A DNA stretch of 64,000 nucleotides from Hoeflea_A sp039025395 (lineage in GTDB: Bacteria > Pseudomonadota > Alphaproteobacteria > Rhizobiales > Rhizobiaceae), in contig JBCCOK010000029.1 in NCBI GenBank assembly GCA_039025395.1, positions 1-64,000 of the forward strand, in the 5' to 3' direction. This document shows positions 9,546-18,126 of the stretch, in pieces. A program made the position numbers and the translations under genes. The notes under the pieces are model-generated. The model ran no database searches, had not been told where the DNA came from, and was given only the letters and a program-made list of their open reading frames with translations. The stretch's first letter is position 1. The number at the start of each line of letters is the position of its first letter.

Positions 9546-10913
9546 TCAAGCCCGCTTGCTGGTAATGAACAGAACCGCGATGACCACGCCGACGCTCGCC
9601 AACGCCCCGTTGACCATAAAGGCGATCCGAATGCCCTCCGTCAGGCTCGGTGCCGATGCGACGATTGCCGTGTTGAGGCCAAGTCCGACCGCGCCGCCAG
9701 CGACATTTGCCATGTAGATGATGGCGCTCGCGAGGCTTGCCTGGGAGGCATCCAATGCCGTCACGGCGGCGGTCGTAACGGAGGAATAGAACAATCCGAT
9801 GCCAATCCCGAGCACGAACATGCCGGGAACGATCTGGGCATAGGTGTCTCCGGTTTCAATTCTTGAAAGAAGGAACATGCCAGCGGCGAGAAGCGCCGTT
9901 CCGGCCGAGACCATGAGCTTTGCCCCCAGGATTTCATAAACCCGCCCGGCAACAAAAGAGACCACCGCAAATGTCAGCATCATGGGCAGCAAACCAGCAC
10001 CTGACCCCATGGCTGAAAATCCGAGGTCCTTGTTCATGAACTGCGGCAGATAGACGAGCGCTCCGAAAAACACCGCGGCGATCATCAGTGTGGTAAGGGT
10101 CGCCATTGCGAACACCAAATTGCGCATCACCGAATCGGGAACAAGCGCGTTATCGCCCATCCGGTTTTCATAAAATCCGAATGCGGTGACGGCGACCGCA
10201 CCGAAAACAAACAGGCCAATTATGACCGGATCGGTCCAGCCACGGTCAACACCCCAATCAAGTGCCAGAAGCCAGGCGAAGAGACCGACCGTCAGCGTTG
10301 CGGTGCCGCCGTAATCCACGCGCTCGTCAGGATCCGCCGGTTCATCCCTGGCGACCACAAGGAGAACTGTGAGAATGCCGATCAGCGCCACTGGCACGTT
10401 GATGAAGAAAATCCAGCGCCAGCTTATCGCATCGGTCAGAACACCGCCAAGCAGCGGGCCCATGGCGTTTCCGATACCGGCAACACCGACGATCATTCCG
10501 CCCGCAAGGCCAGCCCGTTCTTCCGGTACGATCTTGAACGTCATGCCGACGACAGCCGGCCACATCAGTGCCCCACCAATGCCCATGATTCCGCGGCACA
10601 CGAGCAGCAGCCAAACATCCGTGGCCAATCCACCGATCAGTGAAAACAGCCCGAATATGCCCGCGCCCACCACGTATACGAACCGCCGGCCATACATATC
10701 TGCCAGCCGTCCGCCGGTCACGATGACCACACCGAAGATGATCGCGTAACTGTTGATCACCCACTGTGCGGTCGTGACATCGGTGTTGAAGGATTGTTCG
10801 ATCGCCGGAATTGCAACAGACAACGCCGTGAAATCATTGGCGACGACGAGGATGCCGACCGCCATTGCAAACATGCCGATAATGGTATTTCTGTCCAGCC
10901 GCTCGACAGTCAT
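9546..10913 (-). CDS. MFS transporter, DHA2 (EmrB/QacA-like) type
   Basis: About 455 residues with many hydrophobic segments. It opens with NTIIGMFAMAVGILVVANDFTALSVAIPAIEQSF, the pattern of 14-helix drug:proton antiporters. Motif A between helices 2 and 3 reads GGRLADMYGRRFVY, and the motif C region reads AMGPLLGGVLTDAISWRWIFFINVP. I chose the ATG at 10913 because a G-rich stretch lies just upstream; an ATG 13 codons earlier is possible. It converges on cbiX with a 13-base gap and is divergent from the DUF2182 gene. It probably exports small organic molecules; the substrate is unknown. Confidence 0.88.
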   Translation of the reverse strand: MTVERLDRNTIIGMFAMAVGILVVANDFTALSVAIPAIEQSFNTDVTTAQWVINSYAIIFGVVIVTGGRLADMYGRRFVYVVGAGIFGLFSLIGGLATDVWLLLVCRGIMGIGGALMWPAVVGMTFKIVPEERAGLAGGMIVGVAGIGNAMGPLLGGVLTDAISWRWIFFINVPVALIGILTVLLVVARDEPADPDERVDYGGTATLTVGLFAWLLALDWGVDRGWTDPVIIGLFVFGAVAVTAFGFYENRMGDNALVPDSVMRNLVFAMATLTTLMIAAVFFGALVYLPQFMNKDLGFSAMGSGAGLLPMMLTFAVVSFVAGRVYEILGAKLMVSAGTALLAAGMFLLSRIETGDTYAQIVPGMFVLGIGIGLFYSSVTTAAVTALDASQASLASAIIYMANVAGGAVGLGLNTAIVASAPSLTEGIRIAFMVNGALASVGVVIAVLFITSKRA

Positions 10914-11130
10914 TGACCCGCCCCCCAAAGGTTTCATCTGCAAGAATGCCAAGTTCCATTAGACTCTACTTGCGGATCTGAAGATTGTACATTCGCTTAT
11001 CGTTTCGAGACTTGACCGAAGAACAATGAGTGCATTTTGTTGTCACCCAAAATGACACGACATCACGCTTGAACTTTGGCCACCGGAACGACAAATACCT
11101 TCACCGTGAATCCCTCGGAAATCAGCAGCG

Positions 11131-11982
11131 ATGAGTACAGCGGCGGACGCACCCCCTGAACCGGCCCTTAGACGCGACCGTCTGATCGTCATGGCAGGCC
11201 TTGCCGTAATCATACTGGTCTCCTGGGCTTATGCGGTGACCGGCGCCGGGATGCAAATGTCTGCGCTCGAAATGACCCGCATGGAAATGATGCAGATGCA
11301 TCGTGTCCTGTCTGGACAACCGGTCATGGCCGAGGGCGGCACGGCACTGAACATGACCGCATGGTCAGCCGGCTATGCGATAACCATGTTCTTGATGTGG
11401 TGGATCATGATGATTGCCATGATGCTGCCGACCGCAGTGCCAATGACGCTGCATTATACAACATTCGCCCACAAACGTGACCGTGACGATACTATCCTGC
11501 TTTCCACGGCCGCCTATGTGCTTGGCTATGTGCTCATTTGGGGCGGCTTCAGTATCGCCGGAGTGATCTTGCAGTGGGGTCTGCAGCGGATCACCTTGCT
11601 GACGCCCATGCTTGTAAGCGACGACCTTGCGCTCGACGGGTTCCTTATTCTCGCTGCCGGCATCTATCAGTTTCTGCCGATGCAACGAAATGCGCTGCGC
11701 TACTGCCGCTCGTGCAAACAGGCAATGCCATCCCGATGGCGCGAGGGTACTGGCGGCGCTTTGATCATGGGCGTTGAAGAAGGTATCAGCTGTCTCGGCG
11801 TCTGTTGGCTGCTGATGGGCCTGATGTTCGTCGCCGGCGCCATGAACATCTACTGGATTGTTGCGCTTTCCCTTCTGGTGCTGCTGCAGAAACATTTGCC
11901 TAGCGGTGATTTGCTTGGCTATTTTATCGGCGTTGTTCTGACGATTTGGGGCGCTCGGGTGTTGGTCGTATCGCTGTTCTGA
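11131..11982 (+). CDS. DUF2182 (COG5486) Met-rich integral membrane protein
   Basis: This 283-residue protein has about six membrane segments and the hallmark of DUF2182, a conserved Met-dense helix (MFLMWWIMMIAMMLPTAVPM). The predicted loop after the first helix is also packed with methionine (residues ~41-57, ending MEMMQMHRVL). A CRSC pair follows the third segment, and GVEEGISCLGVCW lies in a late helix. The family is described only as predicted metal-binding membrane protein. Methionine and CxxC clusters are compatible with soft-metal binding such as copper, but that is inference. The neighbouring genes give no functional clue. Confidence 0.8.
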   Translation: MSTAADAPPEPALRRDRLIVMAGLAVIILVSWAYAVTGAGMQMSALEMTRMEMMQMHRVLSGQPVMAEGGTALNMTAWSAGYAITMFLMWWIMMIAMMLPTAVPMTLHYTTFAHKRDRDDTILLSTAAYVLGYVLIWGGFSIAGVILQWGLQRITLLTPMLVSDDLALDGFLILAAGIYQFLPMQRNALRYCRSCKQAMPSRWREGTGGALIMGVEEGISCLGVCWLLMGLMFVAGAMNIYWIVALSLLVLLQKHLPSGDLLGYFIGVVLTIWGARVLVVSLF

Positions 11983-12021
11983 TCCGCTTGCCGAATTGAC
12001 GAAACCGCCATTGGAGGTCCG

Positions 12022-13575
12022 ATGATATTGCGCGGAGCGGCGCTTGAAGCACCGATCGATATTCACGACTTGCTCCACAGCGGGCTGGAGGGGCATCCGG
12101 ACGAAACCGCGATGATTTGCGCCAAGACCCGCCGTACCTGGCGTGCTTTGGACCAGGCCATCGACAATCTGGCAGGCCATTACCTGGCGATGGGCCTTGA
12201 ACCAGGGGATCGGGTCGCCTCGCTCATGCCGAACCGGGTAGAACTGGTCATTCATTATCTCGCCTGCATCAAGGCCGGTCTCGTTGCAGTGCCGCTGAAC
12301 TACCGCTATCTCGCGCCTGGCATCGATCATGCGCTCGACGTTTCAGGGGCGTCGCTTCTCGTCATGCATGCTGAACGCGGCCATGACCTTGCCGCAAGCC
12401 AACATGCCAAAAACCTGCGGCTGGGAACTGTCTGCTATGGCAGGGGTGGCCGGGAACCGGGTGACTTGGAGAGATTGATTGCCGAACCGCCCCGTACGCG
12501 CTCTGAACCCGTCGCCGCGCCGGAAGATCCCGCGGTCATCTTTTTTACATCGGGAAGCACCGGAAAACCGAAGGGTGTGACCCACAGTTTCGACACGCTC
12601 GGTTGGATCCTTGCATCCTGCGCCGAAGCGCTTGAGATAACCGGTGACGACGTCATTTTGCCGGGATCATCAATATCCCATCTCGGGTCCTTCATGTGGA
12701 CGCTGGCGGGCTTGGCAAAGGGCGCACGCATTATCGTTGCCCGCACCTTTGACGGCGACGAGCTGCTGCCTCTGTTGCGCGCGCACCGGCCAACGGTGCT
12801 GTGCATGCTGCCAGCCGCGCTGATGTGCCTCGTTCGCGAGCACGGCGCAACACGTGAGGTGTTTTCATCCCTGCGTGTTTGCCGGGGCGGTGGCGACAAG
12901 GTACCGGCGGAACTGGAGGCCGAATTCACCGCACTCACCGGCTTTCCCATTGATGAGGGTTACGGGATGACCGAAATCGGCCTCGCGACCCTCAATCCGC
13001 CTTCAGGCCTGATAAAACCCGGCTCGGTCGGACAGCCCGTGGCCGGTTTCGAAATGGTTATTCGCGACGGCGAAGGGCGCAACGTCAACATAGGTGAAGA
13101 TGGAATGCTTTGGGTCAGAACGCGAACTGCGACGATCGGCTATTGGCGCGATCCAAAAGCAACGGCTGAGCTGGTCGAGAACGGCTGGCTCGATACTGGG
13201 GATCTGATGCGCGCAGACGAAGACGGCTATTTTTGGTTTCGCGGACGCAAGAAGCAGATCATCGTGCATGATGGATCGAATATTGCGCCCCAGGAGGTCG
13301 AAGACGCGTTGCTTGAGCATGGAGATATCGAGGCTGCCGGTGTGATCGGGGTCCATGACCTGATTCACGGTGAAAATGTCCGTGCCTATGTGACGCTGCG
13401 CCCACAGAGTTCGAGACCATCGGTGCAGGCGTTAATACGCTTCGCGCGCGAGCGCATAGGATACAAGGCGCCTGAGGAAATTGTGTTCCTGGATGAAATG
13501 CCGCTCAATCCAACCGGCAAGATCGATCGTGTGCGGCTGAAGGAAATGGCAGCGCAGAGTCATATCGTCGGATAG
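12022..13575 (+). CDS. AMP-forming acyl-CoA synthetase
   Basis: A 517-residue member of the ANL (acyl-adenylate) superfamily that activates a carboxylate as acyl-AMP and then acyl-CoA. Core motifs are all present: the phosphate loop FFTSGSTGKPKGVTHS (about 173-188), GYGMTEIG, the hinge region TGDLMRADEDGYFWFRGRKK, and the C-terminal catalytic lysine in NPTGKIDR. GGAGG seven bases upstream fixes the start. The missing fatty-acid-specific features and small size suit a medium or aromatic acid. The catalytic lysine is the usual target of Pat-type acetyltransferases, and a GNAT-bearing protein is encoded 1.7 kb downstream. Confidence 0.9.
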   Translation: MILRGAALEAPIDIHDLLHSGLEGHPDETAMICAKTRRTWRALDQAIDNLAGHYLAMGLEPGDRVASLMPNRVELVIHYLACIKAGLVAVPLNYRYLAPGIDHALDVSGASLLVMHAERGHDLAASQHAKNLRLGTVCYGRGGREPGDLERLIAEPPRTRSEPVAAPEDPAVIFFTSGSTGKPKGVTHSFDTLGWILASCAEALEITGDDVILPGSSISHLGSFMWTLAGLAKGARIIVARTFDGDELLPLLRAHRPTVLCMLPAALMCLVREHGATREVFSSLRVCRGGGDKVPAELEAEFTALTGFPIDEGYGMTEIGLATLNPPSGLIKPGSVGQPVAGFEMVIRDGEGRNVNIGEDGMLWVRTRTATIGYWRDPKATAELVENGWLDTGDLMRADEDGYFWFRGRKKQIIVHDGSNIAPQEVEDALLEHGDIEAAGVIGVHDLIHGENVRAYVTLRPQSSRPSVQALIRFARERIGYKAPEEIVFLDEMPLNPTGKIDRVRLKEMAAQSHIVG

Positions 13576-13615
13576 TGCAAATCAGGTTTCGCTTGAACCC
13601 CTCGTCCGAAACGCA

Positions 13616-14794
13616 TCAATCGACAAACTCAAGCAAGCCCTCTTTGAGAAGGCGGCGCACAAGTACCACCTTTCCTGCGTCATCCAACGGACCCGCCAGA
13701 TCCCCGACACGGAAGCGTTGAGTTTGCAGCGCATGACGCACGGCACTTTCGGTGTGCAACGGCAATTTCATTTCGCCGCGATGAAACCGAACGATCAGCC
13801 GCCCATCCTCTTCGTCAATAAGCCACGCCATGTGCGAACGGCATCCTATAATCGTGTCGATTTCGACTTCACTCAGCCGCCTCAGCGCCGTCAAGCGGTT
13901 GCTTGGCGCTGGTGAGCGCTCATCGATAAAACGTTCGGCAAACCGCCGGCGAATGATATCGGATTCGATCCCCTTCGAGAGTCCTTCAACGAGCGCCTTG
14001 AACGCTACATCAAACCCTTCACGATCCCAGTTCTCATTGACAAAATCGCGTGGCAACGAAGCCCGTGCCTTTGAATCTGTCGCCGCCAGGTGATCCACCG
14101 CTTCGGTCAGGAGATCGATCCACGTCCAGGTTAATACGCCAACGGTGATATGAAGCGAATCTTCATCCGTCGACACCGCATCGTGCACTATTCCGCGCGG
14201 CACATAGAGCGTATCGCCGGCATGCATTTCGAATGTTTCCCTGACGTCTCCCGGATTGTCCTGCTGCGTTTGACCGCTGTGCGCCTTGATCGGCAGTTCT
14301 ATCAGCGTGTCATACAACCGCCATTTCTTGGAGCCTTCGACCTGAAGAACAAACACATCATGTGTGTCGAAATGCGGCCTGAACCCTTGCGCATTGCCGG
14401 GCGTAAGATAAATGTTGGATTGGAACCGCCCGCCGAATTCTGGCTCCAGGGACGCACATAGCTCCGCAAGCGGCGGATGGCTCTTGTGCAGGTGGTTAAG
14501 AACAATCGTACCGCCTTCGTCGTGGAGACGAAGCAACTGGTTGGGGTCCACCGTGCCGTGTTCGTCTACGTAGGATGACGCCTCAATGGTCCTTGACGCG
14601 TCTGCAATCCGGGCTTGCTGCCTGTTCAAATCGTTTCGGGTCAGAATCCGGTCGATATCGGCGACCGAGATGAGATCACCGAAATAGCCGGGCACGTCAC
14701 GCTTGACGAGCAGCCTCTGCTGCTCGAAGTAATCGCCGAAAAAGTCGGATGGTTTTACCGGATCAATCAGCGTTTCCAGACACCAAAAGCTCAT
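13616..14794 (-). CDS. JmjC/Cupin_4 Fe(II)/2-oxoglutarate oxygenase
   Basis: This 392-residue protein resembles bacterial ribosomal oxygenases (YcfD/RoxA type), which hydroxylate Arg or His side chains. The facial triad can be seen: His141 and Asp143 in RPHFDTHDVFVLQ and His204 in VPRGIVHDAVS. The sequence KKWRLYD follows the first motif as in YcfD. A winged-helix-like C-terminal half (FHRGEMKLPLH, GLLEFVD) is also typical. YcfD genes are usually alone. Here a 62-codon gene for a Tat/lipobox peptide lies 51 bases upstream on the same strand, so its substrate may be that peptide rather than a ribosomal protein. This last point is inference. Confidence 0.85.
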   Translation of the reverse strand: MSFWCLETLIDPVKPSDFFGDYFEQQRLLVKRDVPGYFGDLISVADIDRILTRNDLNRQQARIADASRTIEASSYVDEHGTVDPNQLLRLHDEGGTIVLNHLHKSHPPLAELCASLEPEFGGRFQSNIYLTPGNAQGFRPHFDTHDVFVLQVEGSKKWRLYDTLIELPIKAHSGQTQQDNPGDVRETFEMHAGDTLYVPRGIVHDAVSTDEDSLHITVGVLTWTWIDLLTEAVDHLAATDSKARASLPRDFVNENWDREGFDVAFKALVEGLSKGIESDIIRRRFAERFIDERSPAPSNRLTALRRLSEVEIDTIIGCRSHMAWLIDEEDGRLIVRFHRGEMKLPLHTESAVRHALQTQRFRVGDLAGPLDDAGKVVLVRRLLKEGLLEFVD

Positions 14795-14845
14795 GCTTGC
14801 ATCATGGCCTCTGGTTTCGGCACGCCGAACACGGTCAGACCTGTG

Positions 14846-15034
14846 TTACGAATCGGAGTCGCCGTCTGTATCGGGGTCGTCCTCGGTCGCTTCCTCACGG
14901 TCCGAGCACGCGGCGAGAGCCACGCTGCCAAGTCCAGCTCCGGCCACTGTCAGAAGCGACCTCCGTGAAAGACGCGAGGACGTGACGATGTCCTCATCAT
15001 TGAGGGTTAGAGATTTGTCTTGATCTTTGGCCAT
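14846..15034 (-). CDS. Short acidic Tat/lipobox peptide paired with JmjC oxygenase
   Basis: A 62-residue peptide. Residues 21-42 form a twin-arginine leader (RLSRRSLLTVAGAGLGSVAL) ending in the lipobox-like LAAC at Cys43. Only 19 residues follow, ten of them Asp or Glu. If exported and lipidated, the mature product would be a tiny acidic lipopeptide. The N-terminal 20 residues before the twin arginine are unusually long and acidic, like a recognition leader. GGAG lies eight bases before the ATG at 15034; an ATG at 15040 is possible. It precedes the JmjC gene by 51 bases. I do not recognise a named family. Confidence 0.6.
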   Translation of the reverse strand: MAKDQDKSLTLNDEDIVTSSRLSRRSLLTVAGAGLGSVALAACSDREEATEDDPDTDGDSDS

Positions 15035-15244
15035 GATCATAACTCCAGGTCGCAATATTGATAACGCCGATAGACCGATGACAAGGACCGATCAGTGGCG
15101 ATCATATTAATAACACGCTCGCCTCAGCCATCTTTGTTAGTAGGCGTTAGCCGACAATTCACCTTGAAAGCCAGACAAGCGCAGAAAAACTGCCCGAACA
15201 CAAAGGCTTAAATGTGTTCTAAACCCTTGCAACCAGGATTTACT

Positions 15245-17932
15245 TCAAATTCGGTGTTGCACCAGTTTGAGATGCAGGTCTTCGGGCGATGTTCGGACTG
15301 AAAACCCAAGCGACTCCATCAATGACAGCATTGGCTGGTTGTCGGCCAAAACCTCACCTTCGATCATCCGCAGGCCATGACCGCGCGCCGCCTCCATGAG
15401 ATCCTTCATCAGCATCGAACCCAGACCGCGGTTTTGCCAATCATCGCTGATAACGATGGCAAACTCACAAGACTCGCCATCTGGATTAATGACATAGCGC
15501 GCCACGCCGATCTGCCGTTCGGCTCCGTCGATTTCAACACTGGCGACCAGCGCCATTTCGCGGCTGTAGTCGATTTGGGTGAATCGCGACAACATTTGCG
15601 GTGTGAGTTCCTTAAGGCTCAGCATAAAGCGGTAGTGCTTGGCGGTTGGCGAAAGGCCGCGAACAAATTCCTGCTCGCGTTGTGCATCCTCCGGTCGGAT
15701 CGGTCGGACAGTCAAGAGCGTTCCGTCTGCCAAGTAGCGGGTCTTTACAAGATGTTTCGGGTAGGGATGGATCGCCATGTGGCTGTAGGGGCGCGGACCG
15801 CTTTGCGGCCGGCGCAAGGTGATGCGCGCATCGGCTGCTATGACATCGTGCTGATCGGCAAACAGCGGGTTGATATCCAGTTCATCCACATGCGGCAATT
15901 CGCACACCAGATCCGAGACGCTCAGCAATACGTCTTCCACGCGCGTCTTGTTTGCTTCCGGCAGATCGCGAAACGGATCAAGCAGCCGGGCGACGCTCGT
16001 CCGGTTGATAAGACGTTTTGCCAATATGCGGTTGAGCGGCGGGAGGGCAACGGCATTGTCACGCAGTATCTCCGCCATTGTCCCGCCTGCGCCAAATGAC
16101 AATGCCGGTCCGAAGACAGGGTCGCGTTTCGACCCGACGATAAGCTCGCGACTGCCCGACCCCGACACCATCGGCTCGATCGTCACACCGCGAATCTCGG
16201 CATCCGGCTTGCGCGCGAGAACATTCGCCTTGATTGTCTCGAATGCACTGCGAACCTGCACGGCATTAGCCAGTCCGACCTTCACGCCGCCAAAATCCGA
16301 TTTGTGAAGAATCTGCGGTGAGCTGATCTTCATTGTGACCGGAAATCCGAGTGTCTCTGCAGCAACCAGTGCCTCGGCTGCTGTTTCAACCTCAATCGTT
16401 TGGGTGCAAGCAATACCGAACGCACTCAAAATCGCTTTCGACTCGATATCCGAAAGGATGCTTCTGCCCTGCGCAAGAACGGAGTCGATGATCATCCTCG
16501 CGCCTTCCGCATCCGGTTCCTTTTCATCATGGGATATCGGGCCCGGGGTCTGCAATAGCAGCTCCTGATTGCGTTTGTACCTGACCAGATAGGAGAATGC
16601 CTCAACGGCTCGCTCTGGCGAGGTAAAGTCCGAAATACGGTTTCGCGACAAAGTGCGTCTTGCCTCCAACACGCGCTCTTCACCCATAAAACAGGCCAGG
16701 ACCGGCTTGGGACTGCTCTGCTTCTGCGCTATGTCGACGATGGCAGACGCGACGGCGTTTGGGTCGCTCACAGCGTACGGCGTAAACAGAACAAGCACAC
16801 CATCCGTGTTTTCATCGGCCAGACAGGCTCCGACCGCAAGCTTGAAACGTTCCGGACCTGCATCGCCGAGGAGATCGACGGGATTTGCGCGTGACCAGTT
16901 GGGCGGCAGGGCCTTATCCAAAATCGCCATCGTATCCTGCGTCAATGCAGACACCGAAACACCCAGTTCTTCCGCCCTGTCCGTGGCCAGGACGCCCGCC
17001 CCGCCGCCATTGGTGATAATTGCAAGCCTATCGCCACCCACCCTCTTGCTTGAGGACAGTATCTCCGCCGCTGCGAAAAGCTGGCTGAACGTCCGGGCGC
17101 GCACGACGCCGGCGCGTTCGAGCGCGGCATCGAAGACGTCATCCGATCCGACCAGCACGCCGGTATGTGTACTGGCCGCTTTCCGCCCGGTGCTGCGCCG
17201 ACCTGATTTCAGCACGATGACGGGTTTGGCGCGTGCGGCCAGCCTCAACCCGCTCATGAAGCCGCGCGCATCATTCACGCTCTCCACGTAAAGCAAGATC
17301 GCATCGGATTTGGGATCGCTTGCCAGATAGTCGAGCACATCGCCGAACCCCACATCGGCAGCGTTGCCCAATGCGACGATTGATGAAAAACCGAGGTCGT
17401 GCGGCTTCGACCAATCCACGATGGCGGCACACAGGGCGCCCGACTGAGATATGAGTGCCAGCCTGCCCTCAGGTGCCGCCGTTTGCAGGAAGGTCGCGTT
17501 GATTTGTGAAACAGGCCTTTGCACGCCGAGGCAGTTGGGACCGATAATCTGCACGCCATGACGAAGCGCCGCATCTTTCAGCATCGTCTCGAGCTGCCTG
17601 CCGTCCTTGCTGGCTTCAGAAAAACCGGACGACAGAACGATGGCATTTCCGATCCCGCATTTGCCACAATCGGCGATGACACCGATCACGGCACGTGCCG
17701 GCACTGCAATGACGGCGAGATCGACTTTGGCTTCGATATCGGCGAGCGATGCATAGCACTGCGCTTCGTCGATTTTTCTGTGTTTCGGGTTTACCGGAAA
17801 AACCTTTCCGGTAAAGCCGCCGCGGGTCAGGTTATCATAGATGCAGCCACCGGCCGTAGACGCATCGCGATTTGCGCCGACAACCGCAATGGTGCGGGGA
17901 TTGAACATTTTCTCCAATCGGTGCAGTTTCAT
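15245..17932 (-). CDS. ADP-forming acyl-CoA synthetase fused to GNAT (Pat-like)
   Basis: An 895-residue fusion. Residues ~8-470 contain the CoA-binding and succinyl-CoA-ligase-like domains (RTIAVVGANRD, IGPNCLGVQRP), with the phosphohistidine His256 in ASTHTG. Residues ~490-700 are the ATP-grasp domain. Residues ~725-890 are a GNAT acetyltransferase (RPIRPEDAQREQEF, then NRGLGSMLMKDLMEAA). The same layout occurs in YfiQ/Pat, which acetylates AMP-forming acyl-CoA synthetases, but there the ligase half is often degenerate. Here the catalytic histidine is kept, so it may be an active ADP-forming ligase, a protein acetyltransferase, or both. Confidence 0.88.
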   Translation of the reverse strand: MKLHRLEKMFNPRTIAVVGANRDASTAGGCIYDNLTRGGFTGKVFPVNPKHRKIDEAQCYASLADIEAKVDLAVIAVPARAVIGVIADCGKCGIGNAIVLSSGFSEASKDGRQLETMLKDAALRHGVQIIGPNCLGVQRPVSQINATFLQTAAPEGRLALISQSGALCAAIVDWSKPHDLGFSSIVALGNAADVGFGDVLDYLASDPKSDAILLYVESVNDARGFMSGLRLAARAKPVIVLKSGRRSTGRKAASTHTGVLVGSDDVFDAALERAGVVRARTFSQLFAAAEILSSSKRVGGDRLAIITNGGGAGVLATDRAEELGVSVSALTQDTMAILDKALPPNWSRANPVDLLGDAGPERFKLAVGACLADENTDGVLVLFTPYAVSDPNAVASAIVDIAQKQSSPKPVLACFMGEERVLEARRTLSRNRISDFTSPERAVEAFSYLVRYKRNQELLLQTPGPISHDEKEPDAEGARMIIDSVLAQGRSILSDIESKAILSAFGIACTQTIEVETAAEALVAAETLGFPVTMKISSPQILHKSDFGGVKVGLANAVQVRSAFETIKANVLARKPDAEIRGVTIEPMVSGSGSRELIVGSKRDPVFGPALSFGAGGTMAEILRDNAVALPPLNRILAKRLINRTSVARLLDPFRDLPEANKTRVEDVLLSVSDLVCELPHVDELDINPLFADQHDVIAADARITLRRPQSGPRPYSHMAIHPYPKHLVKTRYLADGTLLTVRPIRPEDAQREQEFVRGLSPTAKHYRFMLSLKELTPQMLSRFTQIDYSREMALVASVEIDGAERQIGVARYVINPDGESCEFAIVISDDWQNRGLGSMLMKDLMEAARGHGLRMIEGEVLADNQPMLSLMESLGFSVRTSPEDLHLKLVQHRI

Positions 17933-18126
17933 GTCAGCCCCGTACTAGCGTCGGACACGTTGGATCGTAGCGGCAAATTGTGACGATGATATCGACCGCC
18001 GAAAGACCGGAAAAATCACGTTTTGGCAGCGACACGCCTTTGAAAGAACCTCAACCGGTAACGCCCAGGACGACGAAAGCGGGAGGGCGCTTTTCAAAAC
18101 AACCGCAGACAATTTTCATGTCGCCA

